The position numbers and the translations under genes are program-made. A stretch of 64,000 nucleotides of DNA from Dicyema japonicum (taxonomy: Eukaryota > Dicyemida > Rhombozoa > Dicyemidae). Shown in pieces: positions 21,735 through 32,975 of this stretch; within the stretch, counting starts at the first letter, position 1; each line of letters starts with the position of its first letter. Location of the stretch: the NCBI GenBank assembly GCA_011109175.1, contig RDEW01000027.1, positions 333,772-397,771 of the forward strand, in the 5' to 3' direction. A model generated the notes under the pieces. It did not search any database, was not told where the DNA came from, and worked only from the letters and a program-made list of their open reading frames with translations.

Positions 21735-24185
21735 TCCGTTGTAATTCGATTAATAAATTTTCAATGGGCTGGATTTTGTGCTCTGGTCCAATTATCCTTA
21801 TTGCGGTCCTCGATTGCGGATAATTTCAATGAGGAGGTTTGTGAAATCTGCATTGCCCACGAAGGACTTGCATACGTCATCGTGGGTCGGATAAATTGTT
21901 CATAAATCGTGGCAAGGTCACTAGTTTGGTCTCTAAGTGTTTTTGAGAGCACTTTTAAAATTCTTATTTTCTTCAGAGCAAAAGTTACTTTGCTTTCAAC
22001 ATGTCGGATAAAAGTGAGTCCCTGATCAAAGGTGACTATCAGAATTTAAAATGAATCCGTTTTTAATTTTTGGTGAGCATGCATTTCAAAATATCCTGAT
22101 ATTTCAGAAAAGGCTATACATACACTATTACCTTTTCCATTGATTTACTTATGCGAGTCGGGTTTTCAATATATACATCTACCAAAAGTTCCCTGATGTG
22201 AGGAGACAGTTCTCAACAATAACTCCTAACGTTACACAATTATTTATTTAACAATTATGATATGATAAAAAGTTACCTCAATGTTCACATTAAAATTGTT
22301 TTTGGTTATTACGATTATTTTTTAAGCGAAAACTTGTAATAATTGAATTGTAAGGGTTCCGCGAGCACCTTAAGGTTGGGAAACCACTGATGTAGAAATT
22401 GAAAAGGGCTGGCGATAGTAGGATCCTTGAGGGACTCCATTTTGTATGAGACGGGATTTTAACTTTATGTTGTTGCAAATCACTTGTCCACGTCTCCCAC
22501 TTAAGAAGTTGGCAATCCATAGTTTTATGTTTGGGTGGATGCATGTATCGTAAATTTTCTCAGTAAGGAATTTTCTTGAGACTGTCGAAAGCCTTTTTAT
22601 ATCAACAGCGACCAAGTCTGTTCGTTGGTGTGATTTAGTGGAATTGTTTCCCTCCGCAATGAACTGGCACAGGGACGTTAGGTATGTTGCTGTGGAGTGT
22701 TTAGATCGGAATCTATGTGGAAAGGAGAGAGCGGATGTAGTTTTTGATATTTTCATGAACTAATCTCTTAAGTATTCGGGAAAGTGAACATAAGATTGAA
22801 ATTGGTCTGTAAGAAGAGGGTCATTTTCAGATTTTCCTTACTTCTAGATCCATTTGATGTATGATCTTTTCTAGACATCCGGAACAGTGGTTATATTCAT
22901 TCATTTTGTGAATGTGTAAGCAATTAAATCTAAATCAAAAGGTCCTATATGCTTTAGTTCCGTTGTAGAAATATTGTCTGGACCTCGGGCTTTGGAGTTT
23001 CGGGCCTTTGATATTGCAGTCCTCGCCGTAAAATGGTCCACACGTATGATCCTTTCGATTTTATTCTGTTTAAGAGTACTTGGTGTTCTTTGGAGTGGTC
23101 TTTATGTGCTATGGAAGCATAGTATTTCATTAAGGTGTTTGGTTGTAATGATATCCGATTTTGTGGTTCATCAAAAGACCTTTTGATAGACTTGATTTTG
23201 TCCAGATCTTCAGTAGTGACGGATTTTCTGTTAGGGCTTTTGATAGTTCTGTCCAGCGTTTCTCGTTTGTTTTACTGATATATTTGTTAATCTTCTTGTT
23301 TAGTGTACGAATTCTTATTATATCTTCCTTCGACGGTATGTTCTTTTTCTTTAAATAGTTTCTTTTACTAAATGTTCGGCTGTTGAATTGAATCGCCTGT
23401 TTGTCGGTGGAATAAATAATTTTCTAGTTTCTTGAATGAACGAAGAGAACTGCTTTATGATGTTGTTTAGTGATGAGACTGCATGTAGTTTTGATAACTT
23501 GATCTGCATGTCAAATAGCTTGCATATCTTGGCCAGTCAGCAAGGTTATAATTTATCAAAGTAGTGACTTTCGATAATTTGATCTTTTTTTTATTTGTTA
23601 AATGATCGGATTATGATCACTCATAGTTTCGTATTTCACGCTCCATAAAATTGAATAAACCAGAAGGGGAGATGCGACTGAAACGTCAGGGGATGATGGT
23701 TTATCATTTTGCCTTGAGTGGGTTCTTGTGTTCTTGTGTGAAAGTTTAGGATGCAAAAGGTTCCCAAGTCTTCGATTAGCATGTCTCCCCGTCTGTTTGA
23801 CGTCTGACCTCTCAGTCAGTGAGGGTATTTTGCATTTAGGTCACCGCAAAGAAGAACGTTCTTTAGTGAGCTGATCGACGAAAGTTTTGGGCAAGTGGCT
23901 GATGATGAAGAAAGTAGATATGAATTGATCAGAGTAAGACGTAACCTTGGGAGTTGGATTTTTGTGGTTAGAATTTTGATACTTTCATGATTTTAGAGGC
24001 GGTTGTAGACGTATTTGGTGATATCTTCATAAGGGATCCCGTTTCGTATGATAGTTAGTAAGCCTCCCCCAAGTTTTCCACATCTATCTCTGCGGATAAC
24101 TGAGCATCCAGGAACTTTTGGAGTTGTGTTTGCACTTCTGAGTTTGGATTCTTGTAATAGAAGGCGACCCTAAATTATTATTAAG
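21735..24185 (-). pseudogene. Jockey/CR1-type LINE, degraded, with nested hAT piece
   Basis: Minus-strand order of domains: endonuclease start 'LLLQESKLRSANTTPKVPGC' (about 24160), 'LLCGDLNAKYP' (about 23850), RT fingers 'FRSKHSTATYLTSLCQFIAE' (about 22720), motif A region 'LVAVDIKRLSTVSRKFL' (22620), 'NGVPQGS' (22440), then a foreign block at 22020-22345, and beyond it the thumb 'VTFDQGLTFIRHVESKVT' (22030-21960) and 'IYEQFIRPTMTYASPSWAMQ' (21900). The catalytic YADD region lies where the foreign block sits and is not visible. Many stops and frame shifts; non-functional. Plus-strand ORFs here are shadows. Confidence 0.75.
22020..22345 (+). pseudogene. hAT transposase C-terminal fragment nested in LINE
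   Basis: Plus strand encodes 'LIYLCESGFSIYTSTKS' and 'MIKSYLNVHIKIV'. The first matches the hAT dimerisation signature 'TYLCESGFSxMxxIKT'; the second is shared with the hAT copy at 1250-1660 (minus), to which this region is clearly similar in inverted orientation. It interrupts the minus-strand LINE reverse transcriptase between 'NGVPQGS' and the thumb, so it entered after, or together with, a deletion in the LINE. Confidence 0.55.
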
Positions 24186-24440
24186 GCAACATACGTAAAA
24201 CCATCATAGCTATAGATTTATCCGTACGGTGTTAGAAACTGTCAAGGTAACTAATCGGTTCCACCATCAGCGATCCTGCACAGCCAAGTCATCCAAATGT
24301 TTTCCACATAATATTTTCTTTTGACGTAATTGAGATCAGCATCGAGTATCCAGGACCCTAGATTAAATTCCATTATTAATTAATTATTAATTATTAAAAT
24401 AACCATATATTTAAAAAAATTTAAAAAGACCTACACTTTC

Positions 24441-24830
24441 ATGTCGTGTTTAGTTCAATACATAATTCTCCGAAAAGATCTTGTTACTGTTCTCGGATGG
24501 TCAGTCGGATCTTTGGTGGCTCAGGCTTGCCATGCTAGTCTCGCCGTTGTGGAGGAAAACAGGACAGATATGTTAGTATGTGAATATTTGAGAAACGTGG
24601 ATGATATGAAAAAGGTCGTATTACAGGTTCCCAATGAAGAATCCCTTCGTAATCTGGCTACAACGTTACAAATTGAAGGCATCAAATACAAGTTATGGAA
24701 TGAACAACCAGAAAACATCCCCACGTGCATAGCTGTTAAACCCTACTTAAAAGACTATATTCACCCCTTGTTTCTTCTTTTAAACTTTATAAATAATTTT
24801 TCAATAAATAACTTTATTTACGCTCAGTAG
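24441..24830 (+). CDS. PTRHD1: PTRHD1-like peptidyl-tRNA hydrolase domain protein
   Basis: Intronless 129-residue protein of the PTH2 fold. The sequence 'LVQYIILRKDL' at residue 4, 'WSVGSLVAQACHASLAVV' at 20, 'LRNVDDMKKVVLQVPNEESL' at 50 and 'LWNEQPENIPTCIAVKPYLK' at 85 align along the whole length with human PTRHD1. Family members resemble archaeal/eukaryotic Pth2, which releases peptides from tRNA; whether PTRHD1 itself does so is uncertain. After 'KPYLKD' the protein continues with about 25 hydrophobic residues unlike the human end. Either the real end is reached by a missed splice or the tail is specific to this species. A tRNA gene follows 124 bp downstream on the other strand. Confidence 0.9.
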   Translation: MSCLVQYIILRKDLVTVLGWSVGSLVAQACHASLAVVEENRTDMLVCEYLRNVDDMKKVVLQVPNEESLRNLATTLQIEGIKYKLWNEQPENIPTCIAVKPYLKDYIHPLFLLLNFINNFSINNFIYAQ

Positions 24831-24953
24831 TGATTTTTAAATATTCTAAGGTATCTCATTTGGTATCAAAAAAGCAAAAAAATATTACAACGAAAATATT
24901 AAGTGTGGCTATTATGTTAAAATGTGAGAGAGATGAATTAAAGATAAAAATTG

Positions 24954-25025
24954 TGGAGACGCCGGGAATCGAACCCGGAACCTTCCGCATGCGAAGCAGA
25001 TATCATACCATTAGACTACGTCCCC
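24954..25025 (-). tRNA. tRNA-Ala (anticodon CGC)
   Basis: A 72-nt cloverleaf on the minus strand. Acceptor GGGGACG pairs with CGTCTCC (one G-U) with discriminator A. D arm TAGTCTAATGGTATGATA, anticodon stem TCTGC/GCGGA with loop TTCGCAT (anticodon CGC), T arm CCGGG-TTCGATT-CCCGG. A TTTTT terminator follows about three bases downstream. It reads GCG codons. Confidence 0.93.
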
Positions 25026-25559
25026 GTTTTAAAGCTAAAACAAAATAGGTTCATTAAATGAGAAGTCAGGATTTCGTGAGCATTCTTTCTGATCACTGCC
25101 ATTTTGATCCTCTGTCTCAATCAATTTTTTTATCGGAGTACTCTTCAAGCCGAGTTTGTCTTTGTCTAATATCAGAGAGACGGCGTCCGTCATTACTCTC
25201 ATCCCACAAAAATCTGATGGGTCCTGCCACGAATGGCCTGAACTCTTTCTTCACTGGGGAGCTTATTCATTCAGTGAATTATCAGTAAGAAACCAAATCA
25301 CAACCTTTCATACGTAAAGTCGCTATTCCAAAGTTAAAATCGTCAAATAAAGTATATCTAGTTCCCACGGTCGTTATGTAACCTAATCTTCACAATCAAC
25401 ATATCTATCTATCCATAGTGGGAACTCTTCCGGTTGAATAGAAAAGAGATTTTTTTAATGATGGACAGGCATTTACTGTCTCCTGAGACAGATCCTTTTT
25501 AATGTTGATCATCACTGATGTCTATTAGGATTCGAAAAAAGCTCACAGCAGGACGTAAT

Positions 25560-25640
25560 CCTTCGACCGTGTAAAGGGCGGTGTGAGAATCGAACCCACA
25601 GATAGTCTCGACTCTAACGACAGCACTAACCATTATGAAT
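25560..25640 (-). other. tRNA-like sequence at a LINE 3' end
   Basis: On the minus strand 'AATGGTTAGTGCTGTCG' resembles a D arm/A box and 'GTGGGTTCGATTCTCAC' is a perfect T arm/B box. Between them a 7-nt loop TTAGAGT with a weak stem would give anticodon AGA (Ser). The acceptor 5' strand is not complementary, so a functional tRNA is unlikely. It directly follows the A/T tail of the family B LINE at 25640-26095. Confidence 0.45.
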
Positions 25641-26095
25641 TTGTGTTATTTATTTATGTAGAACCCCGGGATCACCGAGAAAGAAAGACAGAAAAACGTC
25701 AAACAATTAGGTAATCCCAGTTCTCACAATTAATCGAGCCATCCAACGTCTGTTGTTTCCCATTGTTCCACTACAGAATCTCACGCAACAGTGGCATACT
25801 CCACAGTCACGATAGTTTGTCGGTAAAGTGTTGCAGCAGGATCATCCAAATTCAAAAGAGTCCTCCGGACAAGCGCGCGTAAAACGTTTAACTTCTGCAG
25901 GTCTTTAGTAAGGACTTTCTTCGCATGAAAGTTGAAATTCAGCAGCCTATCGAACAGTAATCCAAGAATTGAGTAAGACCTTGTTACTGGTATCTGGACA
26001 GGATCAATGAATGTTCTTGGATTTTCTTTTGGACGATGTATGATTTTTCGGAATAAATCGTTAGTCGTTGGCAGTCAACCAATCGTATAAATTAG
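25640..26095 (-). pseudogene. LINE family B 3' end, antisense
   Basis: Minus strand encodes 'ILGLLFDRLLNFNFHAKKV' and 'LQKLNVLRALV', closely matching the plus-strand copy at 3405-4035, and ends with 'tgatcccggggttctac' plus ATAAATAA repeats at about 25640. A 5'-truncated dead copy. Confidence 0.65.
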
Positions 26096-26359
26096 TTATG
26101 ATCAAAGATTATGTTATGTTATGTTGTCCAATTTAGTCGTGTCCGACCTTTGGAGATCTCATGAACGAGTTTCTTCCACTTTCCCCGATCCGTTGCAATT
26201 TGGAGTAGCCCTGATATAGGCATTCCCTTGACGTCTTCCATGATCAGAGATTACTCTTCAATTATTTTAAAATTAATGAGTTAAAATCTAAATTGTTATT
26301 TTAAAATTAATGAATTATTAATTTGAAATTTCGCCAAGTTTCTAAAAATCTGTTTTGTT
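26096..26359. other. Upstream region of MCM10
   Basis: Contains an AT-rich direct repeat (two 'ttattttaaaattaatgag/aat' stretches near 26260 and 26297) just before the gene. No promoter element can be named. Confidence 0.35.
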
Positions 26360-28013
26360 ATGTACGAATGTTCATTTGATGATATTCAAGAATTTATAGG
26401 AAATTCAGACCAAAATACCCAAAAAAACACAGGTTGATAACTCCGTACTATTTCAGAGCTCAAAAATGACACGAAATCCGTCGACGTGTCTGAGTTTTTC
26501 CCCGAAATTAGCGATGATGAAGAAGCTCCGACTGATTCTTCTGTAGTTTCTAAAATTTCCGAAAACAAATTAATCGACAAACTTATTGGACTGAAAATTT
26601 CGTATAAACGAACAAACTAATTTCAGGAACCCAAAGATATCTTACACGATGTTGTCTGACCTTTTTTCCGGCAAGGAGCTTTATTCCCTTAAACGACTAC
26701 AACGAGAGACCAATTTTACAGTTGACTGGATTACCGCCGCAGTATTGACATACAAATCACCACCAAGGACGTCGAAAAACGTATTTTAATTCATTAACAG
26801 TTAATTTAGGGCAAACCCTTTTGGATTTGGAAGCTGAGTGATCTGGGGGTCGACGAAGTCTCGATTAATCTGTGTTTATTTTCCCTCACCCCCGCAGCAG
26901 ATAAATCTGCCTGTGAGAAGTGTAATTGCTGTTTTGAACCCGGAACCCATAAGGCAGGTTTTATCTGACTTTTTATCTCCCAGAATGGTGAGTTCCCTAG
27001 TTTTACTGTGGATAACTACAAAAAAGTTCTTTATATCGGACAGTCGACAGACTTTGGGTTCTGCAAGGGCACGACTGCCAAAGGAGGGACCTGTAAGAAT
27101 GTCATTAATAAGTTTTGTCCCTTAGTAATTTCTCGGTAGATCTCACGGACAGTTCTGTGTCTTTCACGTGCAAAAGAATTATAAGAAGCTCTCCGCTGTT
27201 AGATCAGAACTGCAATGCAAGTTGATTATAGTGATTATTAGGCAGAATGAGCGGATCTCTATGTAGATCCAACAAACGGATCGGGGACAAGAGGGTTGAG
27301 AGAATGCCACCACCGAAAAAGTCAGGAATCCTCAATTTGTTCGTTTCTCCTTAATTTTTAGTGAAAATGCGGTCTCTGGATTCACTAATGTTGTCTCTAG
27401 AAGGACTCGTGATTTGATGTCTTCGCTTTCCAAAGAAACGGTGAAACCACCAGAGTCCCCTAGAGAAGATGAAGTGCGAAAAGTGTCTAACCCTCCCCTT
27501 AAATCAGAAATTCCCAGATTGAACGGAGGAGTAGCCCAAGGAAAAATAATTCTGGAAGACGTTTTCGGATCTGCATGGAAAGACGCGAAGAATGCCAAAT
27601 CTTCGAATCAATCTGCGAGTGACAAATTCGAGGACAATCAACTGAACGGTCTTTTCAAAATGTTGGGAGACCGCGAGGCTATGGAGAACAAGATGTCCTC
27701 ACATATGAAAAGAAGTGTAATGTGGTCACATGCGCTACAGTTTGAGTCGTTGTATTCATCTTTAGTGCAACTACACAGCTGTGGGGCAGTCGAGTCTCTG
27801 TTTTAAGTTGGGACACTCTGTGAATCGCCATGAGACTGTTATGCGATTTTTCACGTGCAGGAACTGTTCGTCTGGGTATACACAAAGTTTTGATAAATAC
27901 CCGACTGAGGCATGCAAGTGAGTGTGTTTCGATATTTTAGGATCTGTAAAGCTGTGTCTTGGAAAAAAAACTCAATGTTCTCAACCATGGTTTCCGTGGG
28001 GTTGTTATTGTAG
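26360..28013 (+). CDS. MCM10: MCM10 replication factor
   Basis: MCM10 is needed to activate the CMG helicase and binds DNA polymerase alpha. The start ATG (26360) opens an acidic N-terminus. Introns are 24-29 nt. The OB-fold begins with 'YTMLSDLFSGKELYSLKRL' and 'GKPFWIWKLSDLG' (human 'GKTFSIWKLNDL'), then 'VIAVLNPEPIRQ' and 'IGQSTDFGFCKGTT'. The zinc finger has 'GGTCKNVINKFCPL' joined by a 28-nt intron to 'FCVFHVQKNYKKLSAVRSEL', giving the same cysteine spacing as human. The next intron (27217-27241, 25 nt) has a GC donor, GCAAGT. The C-terminal zinc region reads 'VVTCATCNYTAV', 'RFFTCRNCSS' and 'ACKICKAVSWKKNSM'. Conserved frames need one base change at the C5 run near 26890 and again near 27713. 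About 480 residues, shorter than vertebrate MCM10. Confidence 0.88.
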
Positions 28014-28129
28014 AAAAATAAGAATAATATCAAAGATGAGACTCTTCAGATTACTGCGAATAACCTTTTTAACTCCTAATCTTTTTCTTATTGATATTTT
28101 TATTTGTTTAAGAAATTCAAAGGCCATTA

Positions 28130-28400
28130 ATCAGTTTATTGGAATTCACAGGGAAAGGAAAATAACCAACTCGAAACTATGCAACATTGCCAGAATTTGT
28201 CTACAAAAGTTGGAAGGTGGAAACTGTTTGGTCACATTCTCTGGTTGGACATTGATGCTCCAGCAAATGATTTCAAAGATGTGTATTTCAATTGCTATGG
28301 AATCGGTGGCTTCCATGGAAGACCAACAACTAGCTCACCCATAGTTTTGAATAGGACCTCTAAAAACTGAGGACGATCTAGACACACTAAGGACGAAGGG
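28130..28400 (+). pseudogene. Possible retroelement C-terminal fragment
   Basis: A plus-strand frame contains 'KVGRWKLFGHILWLDIDAPA' preceded by 'RKITNSKLCNIARICLQ'. It resembles the 'R.L.WFGHV.RM' motif near the C-terminus of some non-LTR reverse transcriptases. No further domains are seen, so the call is tentative. Confidence 0.35.
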
Positions 28401-28868
28401 TAGGAATAGAAAAGATGGATGAGATTAACACAACGGTCAACAAATGAATGCGTCACAAGAGAAAACTCTAATTATTGTTTACTATTAATAATGAAGACCA
28501 CCGAGAAAGATGTCAAATCCAACTAATTATTTTATCCCAAAATTTAGTAACTTTTCTACAATCCTCGAGTGCTCCGTCAGTGATCCCGTCGCAGTCCAGA
28601 AATGTCTCCTCTAATTTCTCCAAAGGAATTCAATCGGGATTTTATCCTTTGAGATTGATCGAAATTTTTCAGTTTAGAAAACCTTTTCCCCAAAGGGTTT
28701 TTTTACAGAAACGTTTTTTTCCGACTCCTCTGAAAGAAGAGTGCCAATTGTTACTGGTTTTTCCGTCGTAGTAAATTGAATGCTCAATTCTCGAGGAAGA
28801 AAAAATAAATCTCCAGATGGAGCATGCTTATTCGATGGTAAAGGAATGACGATAAGACATGCTGATTA
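28401..28868. other. Intergenic, nothing recognised
   Basis: Contains a 98-residue plus-strand frame (28475-28771) without recognised motif. Confidence 0.35.
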
Positions 28869-31720
28869 TTAATACTTAAGCCAAAGAAACACCGTCTTAA
28901 CCACTAACTAATATTCAGGTGATCCCGGCATCTCTCAAAAATCGGGCCATCTTTTCTCGATGCTCCAACGTGACCCCACACACTTTCTATACGGACGGGA
29001 ATCTTTTTCCTCCTCTTTTGAAATTGCCTCCAGTTGCCTCTATGATAGACTCGAATGCTCTGGGGGCAATTTCTTTATCTGTATATTTTTCAAGTAATTT
29101 GATTGCTTTTGACTGGACCTCTTGAATTTTTATTAAGTTCGTTGCCGCCAGGTTAGATCCCCACACAGCACATGCATAGCCTATTGTTGGCTCGATATAC
29201 TGCTTGTAGAGGGTTCCGACACCTAACGGATAAATTCCTTCACAGTTCCAAAGGAAGGCTTTTACAAAATTGATCTTCTTTGCACAGGTTGTTATGATAG
29301 ATTCTACATGGGCTGAGAAGCAGAGGAAAGTATCAAAAGTTACTCCCAGTATCTTCTGCGATTTCTTTTGTGGTATAGGTACTCGATTTAACGTGACATC
29401 AATTATTTGCGTTCCCATATTTATATTCTTAGTAAATAGAGTGACTGCTGACTTTCCGGGACATGCATTTAAACGATTTTCGCACAACCATCCATATGTG
29501 TTATTTGGTTTTCCTTGTAGTCTTTCTTGAGCATCCTCGACATTTACGTTCTAGATGCGACAATTATTTCATCGGCATAAGAAAGTAGATGTCAGTATTA
29601 TTTATCGGAACGGGGAGATCATTCAGTAACAAATTAAAAGGATTGCTGACAAGGAGATCCTTGGGTACACCATTAAGTAACATTATCGATCTGGAACACT
29701 TGTTTTCGGCGCACACGTTCCTTCGGTGTCCTCTTAAGGAATTTGTTATCCATAACTTTAGTGGCGCAGCAATTTTCGTCGGAAATAATTTTTGTATAAG
29801 GGTCTTCCTTGGGACAGAGTCGAATGCTTTCTGAATGTCGATTGTACATATGACTTATTTTTCTTGTTTTGGTTTGTTCTTGTGTCCTTCAGTTATGAAC
29901 TTCATTAGTGCTGTTAGGAAGGAGGTTGTTGATAATCCTTTCTTGAAGTCATGTTGGAATGTAGGTTGTGGAGAGAAAACGAATAAGTTTTAGGACCAGT
30001 TTCTCCAGGATTCTCGACAATACACATATAAGGGAAACTGGTCTGTAAGAGCCGGGATCGTTCTTCGGTCTTCCCGGCTTCAATATTGGTCGAATTTTTG
30101 ATAGTTTCCATAAAGTCGGTATGGTATTTCATGTTCAGCGATGTGTTGTAGATGATTGTTAATGCATTTATTGATGCTGGGCCCAAGTGTTTCAGCAGAA
30201 TAAGAGGAATTCCGTCTGGGCCACATGAGTTTGTTTTTTTCTGATTTGATATTGCTTTGGATACATCTTTAGGAGAAAATAAATCAGCGGGGCAAATTTG
30301 GATGGCTTTCTCTTTATTTTCGTTTGTGTGTTAATCTTTTTATAAGGAATGTGACTGATTCGAATACAATGTTTCATATATTTATTCAGATTGAGCTGCC
30401 ATTGTTCTTTGTTATCTTCGTTTTCTGGGTTCTTCAGACGCCTCAACATCTTCCACATGTTGGAAATTGAGGTCTGATTATTCAGCAGAGAGATTCGCAT
30501 GAGTTTCTTCCTTTGGGTGTTGTTCATGCTTTTTGTGATCAGAATGTTTAGTGCCCTGATTCGATTAATGACCTCTCGTGATCGATGTCATTCTCTTAAG
30601 GGTGCTTCTTTCCATAATTATTTTCTTTGTTTTTGAGTCGTATTTTAATTATTCGTTTTTTATATATGTTTTTCTGAAAAAATTTTCTCCGTCAATGATT
30701 GTTTTGTTAAAATAGTATACAGCTCTGTCTATGTAGGAGAAATTTTCAGGATTGGAAATTTTGCAGTTTTAAATCAACAAAATTTGTAAAGCCATTCCAA
30801 TTTGCATTTTTGTAATCATAGAAATAAATAGGCTTCGGTACAAAAAGTGGCTCGCAGTTCAGTTTCATTATCATTTAATGGTGGTCACTCCGGATGTCAT
30901 AACGGATCGTCCAATTAATGATCGGGAAAGACGGCGAGCAGATTGATAAGTCCGGAGATGTCACCATGTCCTTCGTGTTGTACGGTGTCCTAGTGTTCTT
31001 TTTCGGATTGTTGATTATTATTAAGTTTTGCATTTGGGATAATAGCAGGTTTCCTCTGTTATCAGCGGACTGGTAGCGGAACCAAGAAGGGTGCTTCGCA
31101 TTCAGGTCTCCACATAAAAGCAAGTTCTCCAGTTTGTCCAAGGTAGATAGGTCAAAGAAGAAATTTTTCTTGCAGGAGCCCGGAGGAGGAACATAGACAT
31201 TCGCAATTTCAATTTTTCCAATGGAAGTTATACAGAGATTCCAATTAGCTCCGTATTCGAGTTTTCGATCAGACTCTTGTATGGAGAAGGGTTCTCAAGG
31301 TATTTTATTCCTTTTCTTACAAGAGTCAGTAGACCCCCTCCTTGGCCAGATAGACGGTCGGATCTTATTGTATTGTATCCATTAAAGAGAGGAGTAGGAA
31401 TGTTTTCTGAAAGCTTCGTTTCCTGGAGAAGGCAGATATCTACTCTGTTCCTCTCCAAGAATAAGGAAAGTTCGGCAATCTTTCCTCTGATCTCGTTTAT
31501 GTTTACGCTCTGGATTGTTAACTTCTATGGGCCTGGATTTTATTCCACGTCTTGAAGTCAACAGTCTCAATCGATAGAATGTTCCAACATTGAGAGAATG
31601 CCGTCCAGTGAGAAGTCCTCTGGTTGGTAGGAGCAAATTGTTTTTTTAGATATAGTTTAGGACTTATCCGACGCCACCAGAAACGGTGAACCACATGACA
31701 CACGCTATAATTCAAATATT
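28869..31720 (-). pseudogene. Nearly full-length Jockey/CR1-type LINE, broken
   Basis: Domains in order on the minus strand: endonuclease 'VDICLLQETKLSENIPTP' (31430), 'GQGGGLLTLVRKG' (31340), 'LLCGDLNAKHPSWFRYQSA' (31100) and 'DIRSDHH' (30880); linker; RT start 'SCGPDGIP' (30210), 'VSLICVLSRILEKLV' (30030), motif A 'CTIDIQKAFDSV' (29840), 'NGVPKDLL' (29660) and motif C 'SYADEIIVAS' (29570). The thumb is 'ILGVTFDTFLCFSAHVESII' (29330), then 'YKQYIEPTIGYACAVWGSNL' and the terminal 'YTDKEIAPRAFESIIEATGG'. The 3' UTR matches 18034-18270. The catalytic YADD is YADE, and many frame shifts are present. A separate 5' ORF1 is not recognised. Overlapping plus-strand open frames are shadows. Confidence 0.85.
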
Positions 31721-32679
31721 AATTTGTGTTTAACAAAGATGTGGTAAAACATTATATCTGTCGCTAATTTTCTCGAATTTATTGGTCACTCCTTCCCGAA
31801 AGTATCTACGGTTGTTTCTAACTGGAGGTCGTTGGGGCTGATGCCTGAAAAGAGACCGCTCATTTTCTGATCGTGACATGATTGAACAGAGGGGATTTCC
31901 TATTTCTTGACAGTACCGGAGAAATCCGAAGTCATTTCTTTGTATCGACGACTCTGACAAGCGAGTGTCTAGGCTAGGGTCTGTTTGACTTCGTAAAAGG
32001 CGCAGTCTTCTCGTTAACGACATGAATTTGTCCAACGACGAGGCAGAGAGTGCAGATATCCAGGAGGCACAGGATATATTCATCGACAGTAAAAACAATT
32101 GTTTGTCCGTATAATTCGCATGTGCAGCCTTTTACTGGGTACGGCCTTTTCATAGCAATTCCCTTGGGGACATTCAGCTTCTAAAGTCCTTTAGTCAAAT
32201 TTTGATCGCCTTGCCTTGTGAAGGTCATCATTATGTCGTAAGTCACTCGAAGAATTTTAGGATTCATTGAAGTGGTAATAGGCACATATCCCAGGCAGAC
32301 CTCGGGGACATCTTTGTAGCGGTAACCAGAAAATTCATCTAAAACAATTCGTCTAAATCGTCATGTTTGTCTAATGACAATTAAATCATTTTATTCAATA
32401 TTTTTGCTAATATTTGAACAATTTTTTGGTAATATTGGAACACATTTATTTTGATGTCTAATGTTGCGTATTGTCCTTTTAAGACTTTGAGTTAATGGCA
32501 ACTTAAGTGCTGTGGTACAAGAACAGTCTTCTAAAGCATTCAATATGACTGATTGTGGCGGATCATTTGTCGTTTTTGCCAGATTTCGTATTTTTAATAT
32601 TATTTTTGTTGCTTCATTCTGTGCAGCATCAATTATATGATTGTGATCATAAGATTTCTAATAATTTGTTCATTTAAAG
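31721..32679. other. Flank of LINE; uncharacterised minus-strand ORF
   Basis: A 122-residue minus-strand frame at 31730-32098 lies just 5' of the LINE and might be part of it (an ORF1 remnant), but no zinc-knuckle or coiled-coil motif is visible. The rest is AT-rich without recognised features. Confidence 0.3.
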
Positions 32680-32975
32680 TCCTTCATTATCATGGACGAA
32701 AATCGAGGACGTTCAAAATAAGGCTTTCAGAATGACGGAGCGGTGGTCTTGTGGGAGACACAGAACCGGACCGACTACTCTGGAGGCCCTCATTAAACAA
32801 AACTCCGGCATGCGGGAAGGTGGCCCTGCAAATACAGTCAGCCGCCCTGTACGAGCTTGTGTGGGTACGAGGGAGGAGCACCGGGAAAGAATGAGGATTT
32901 TGGCGGAGCTCATCGGGATCACGTGATAGTTAGTTTTGGTTTTACCGTGGTCTTGGGTGTTAAATAAATAATAAA
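32680..32975 (+). repeat. LINE family D 3' end, sense copy
   Basis: Best-preserved 3' end of family D: 'aggctttcagaatgacggag', 'aaccggaccgactactctgg', 'gggatcacgtgatagttagt' and the end 'cttgggtgttaaataaataa' with TAAA repeats. Related ends are at 37080-37450, 50440-50900 (antisense, with RT coding) and 62545-62755. Both-strand open frames here are fortuitous. Confidence 0.7.
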
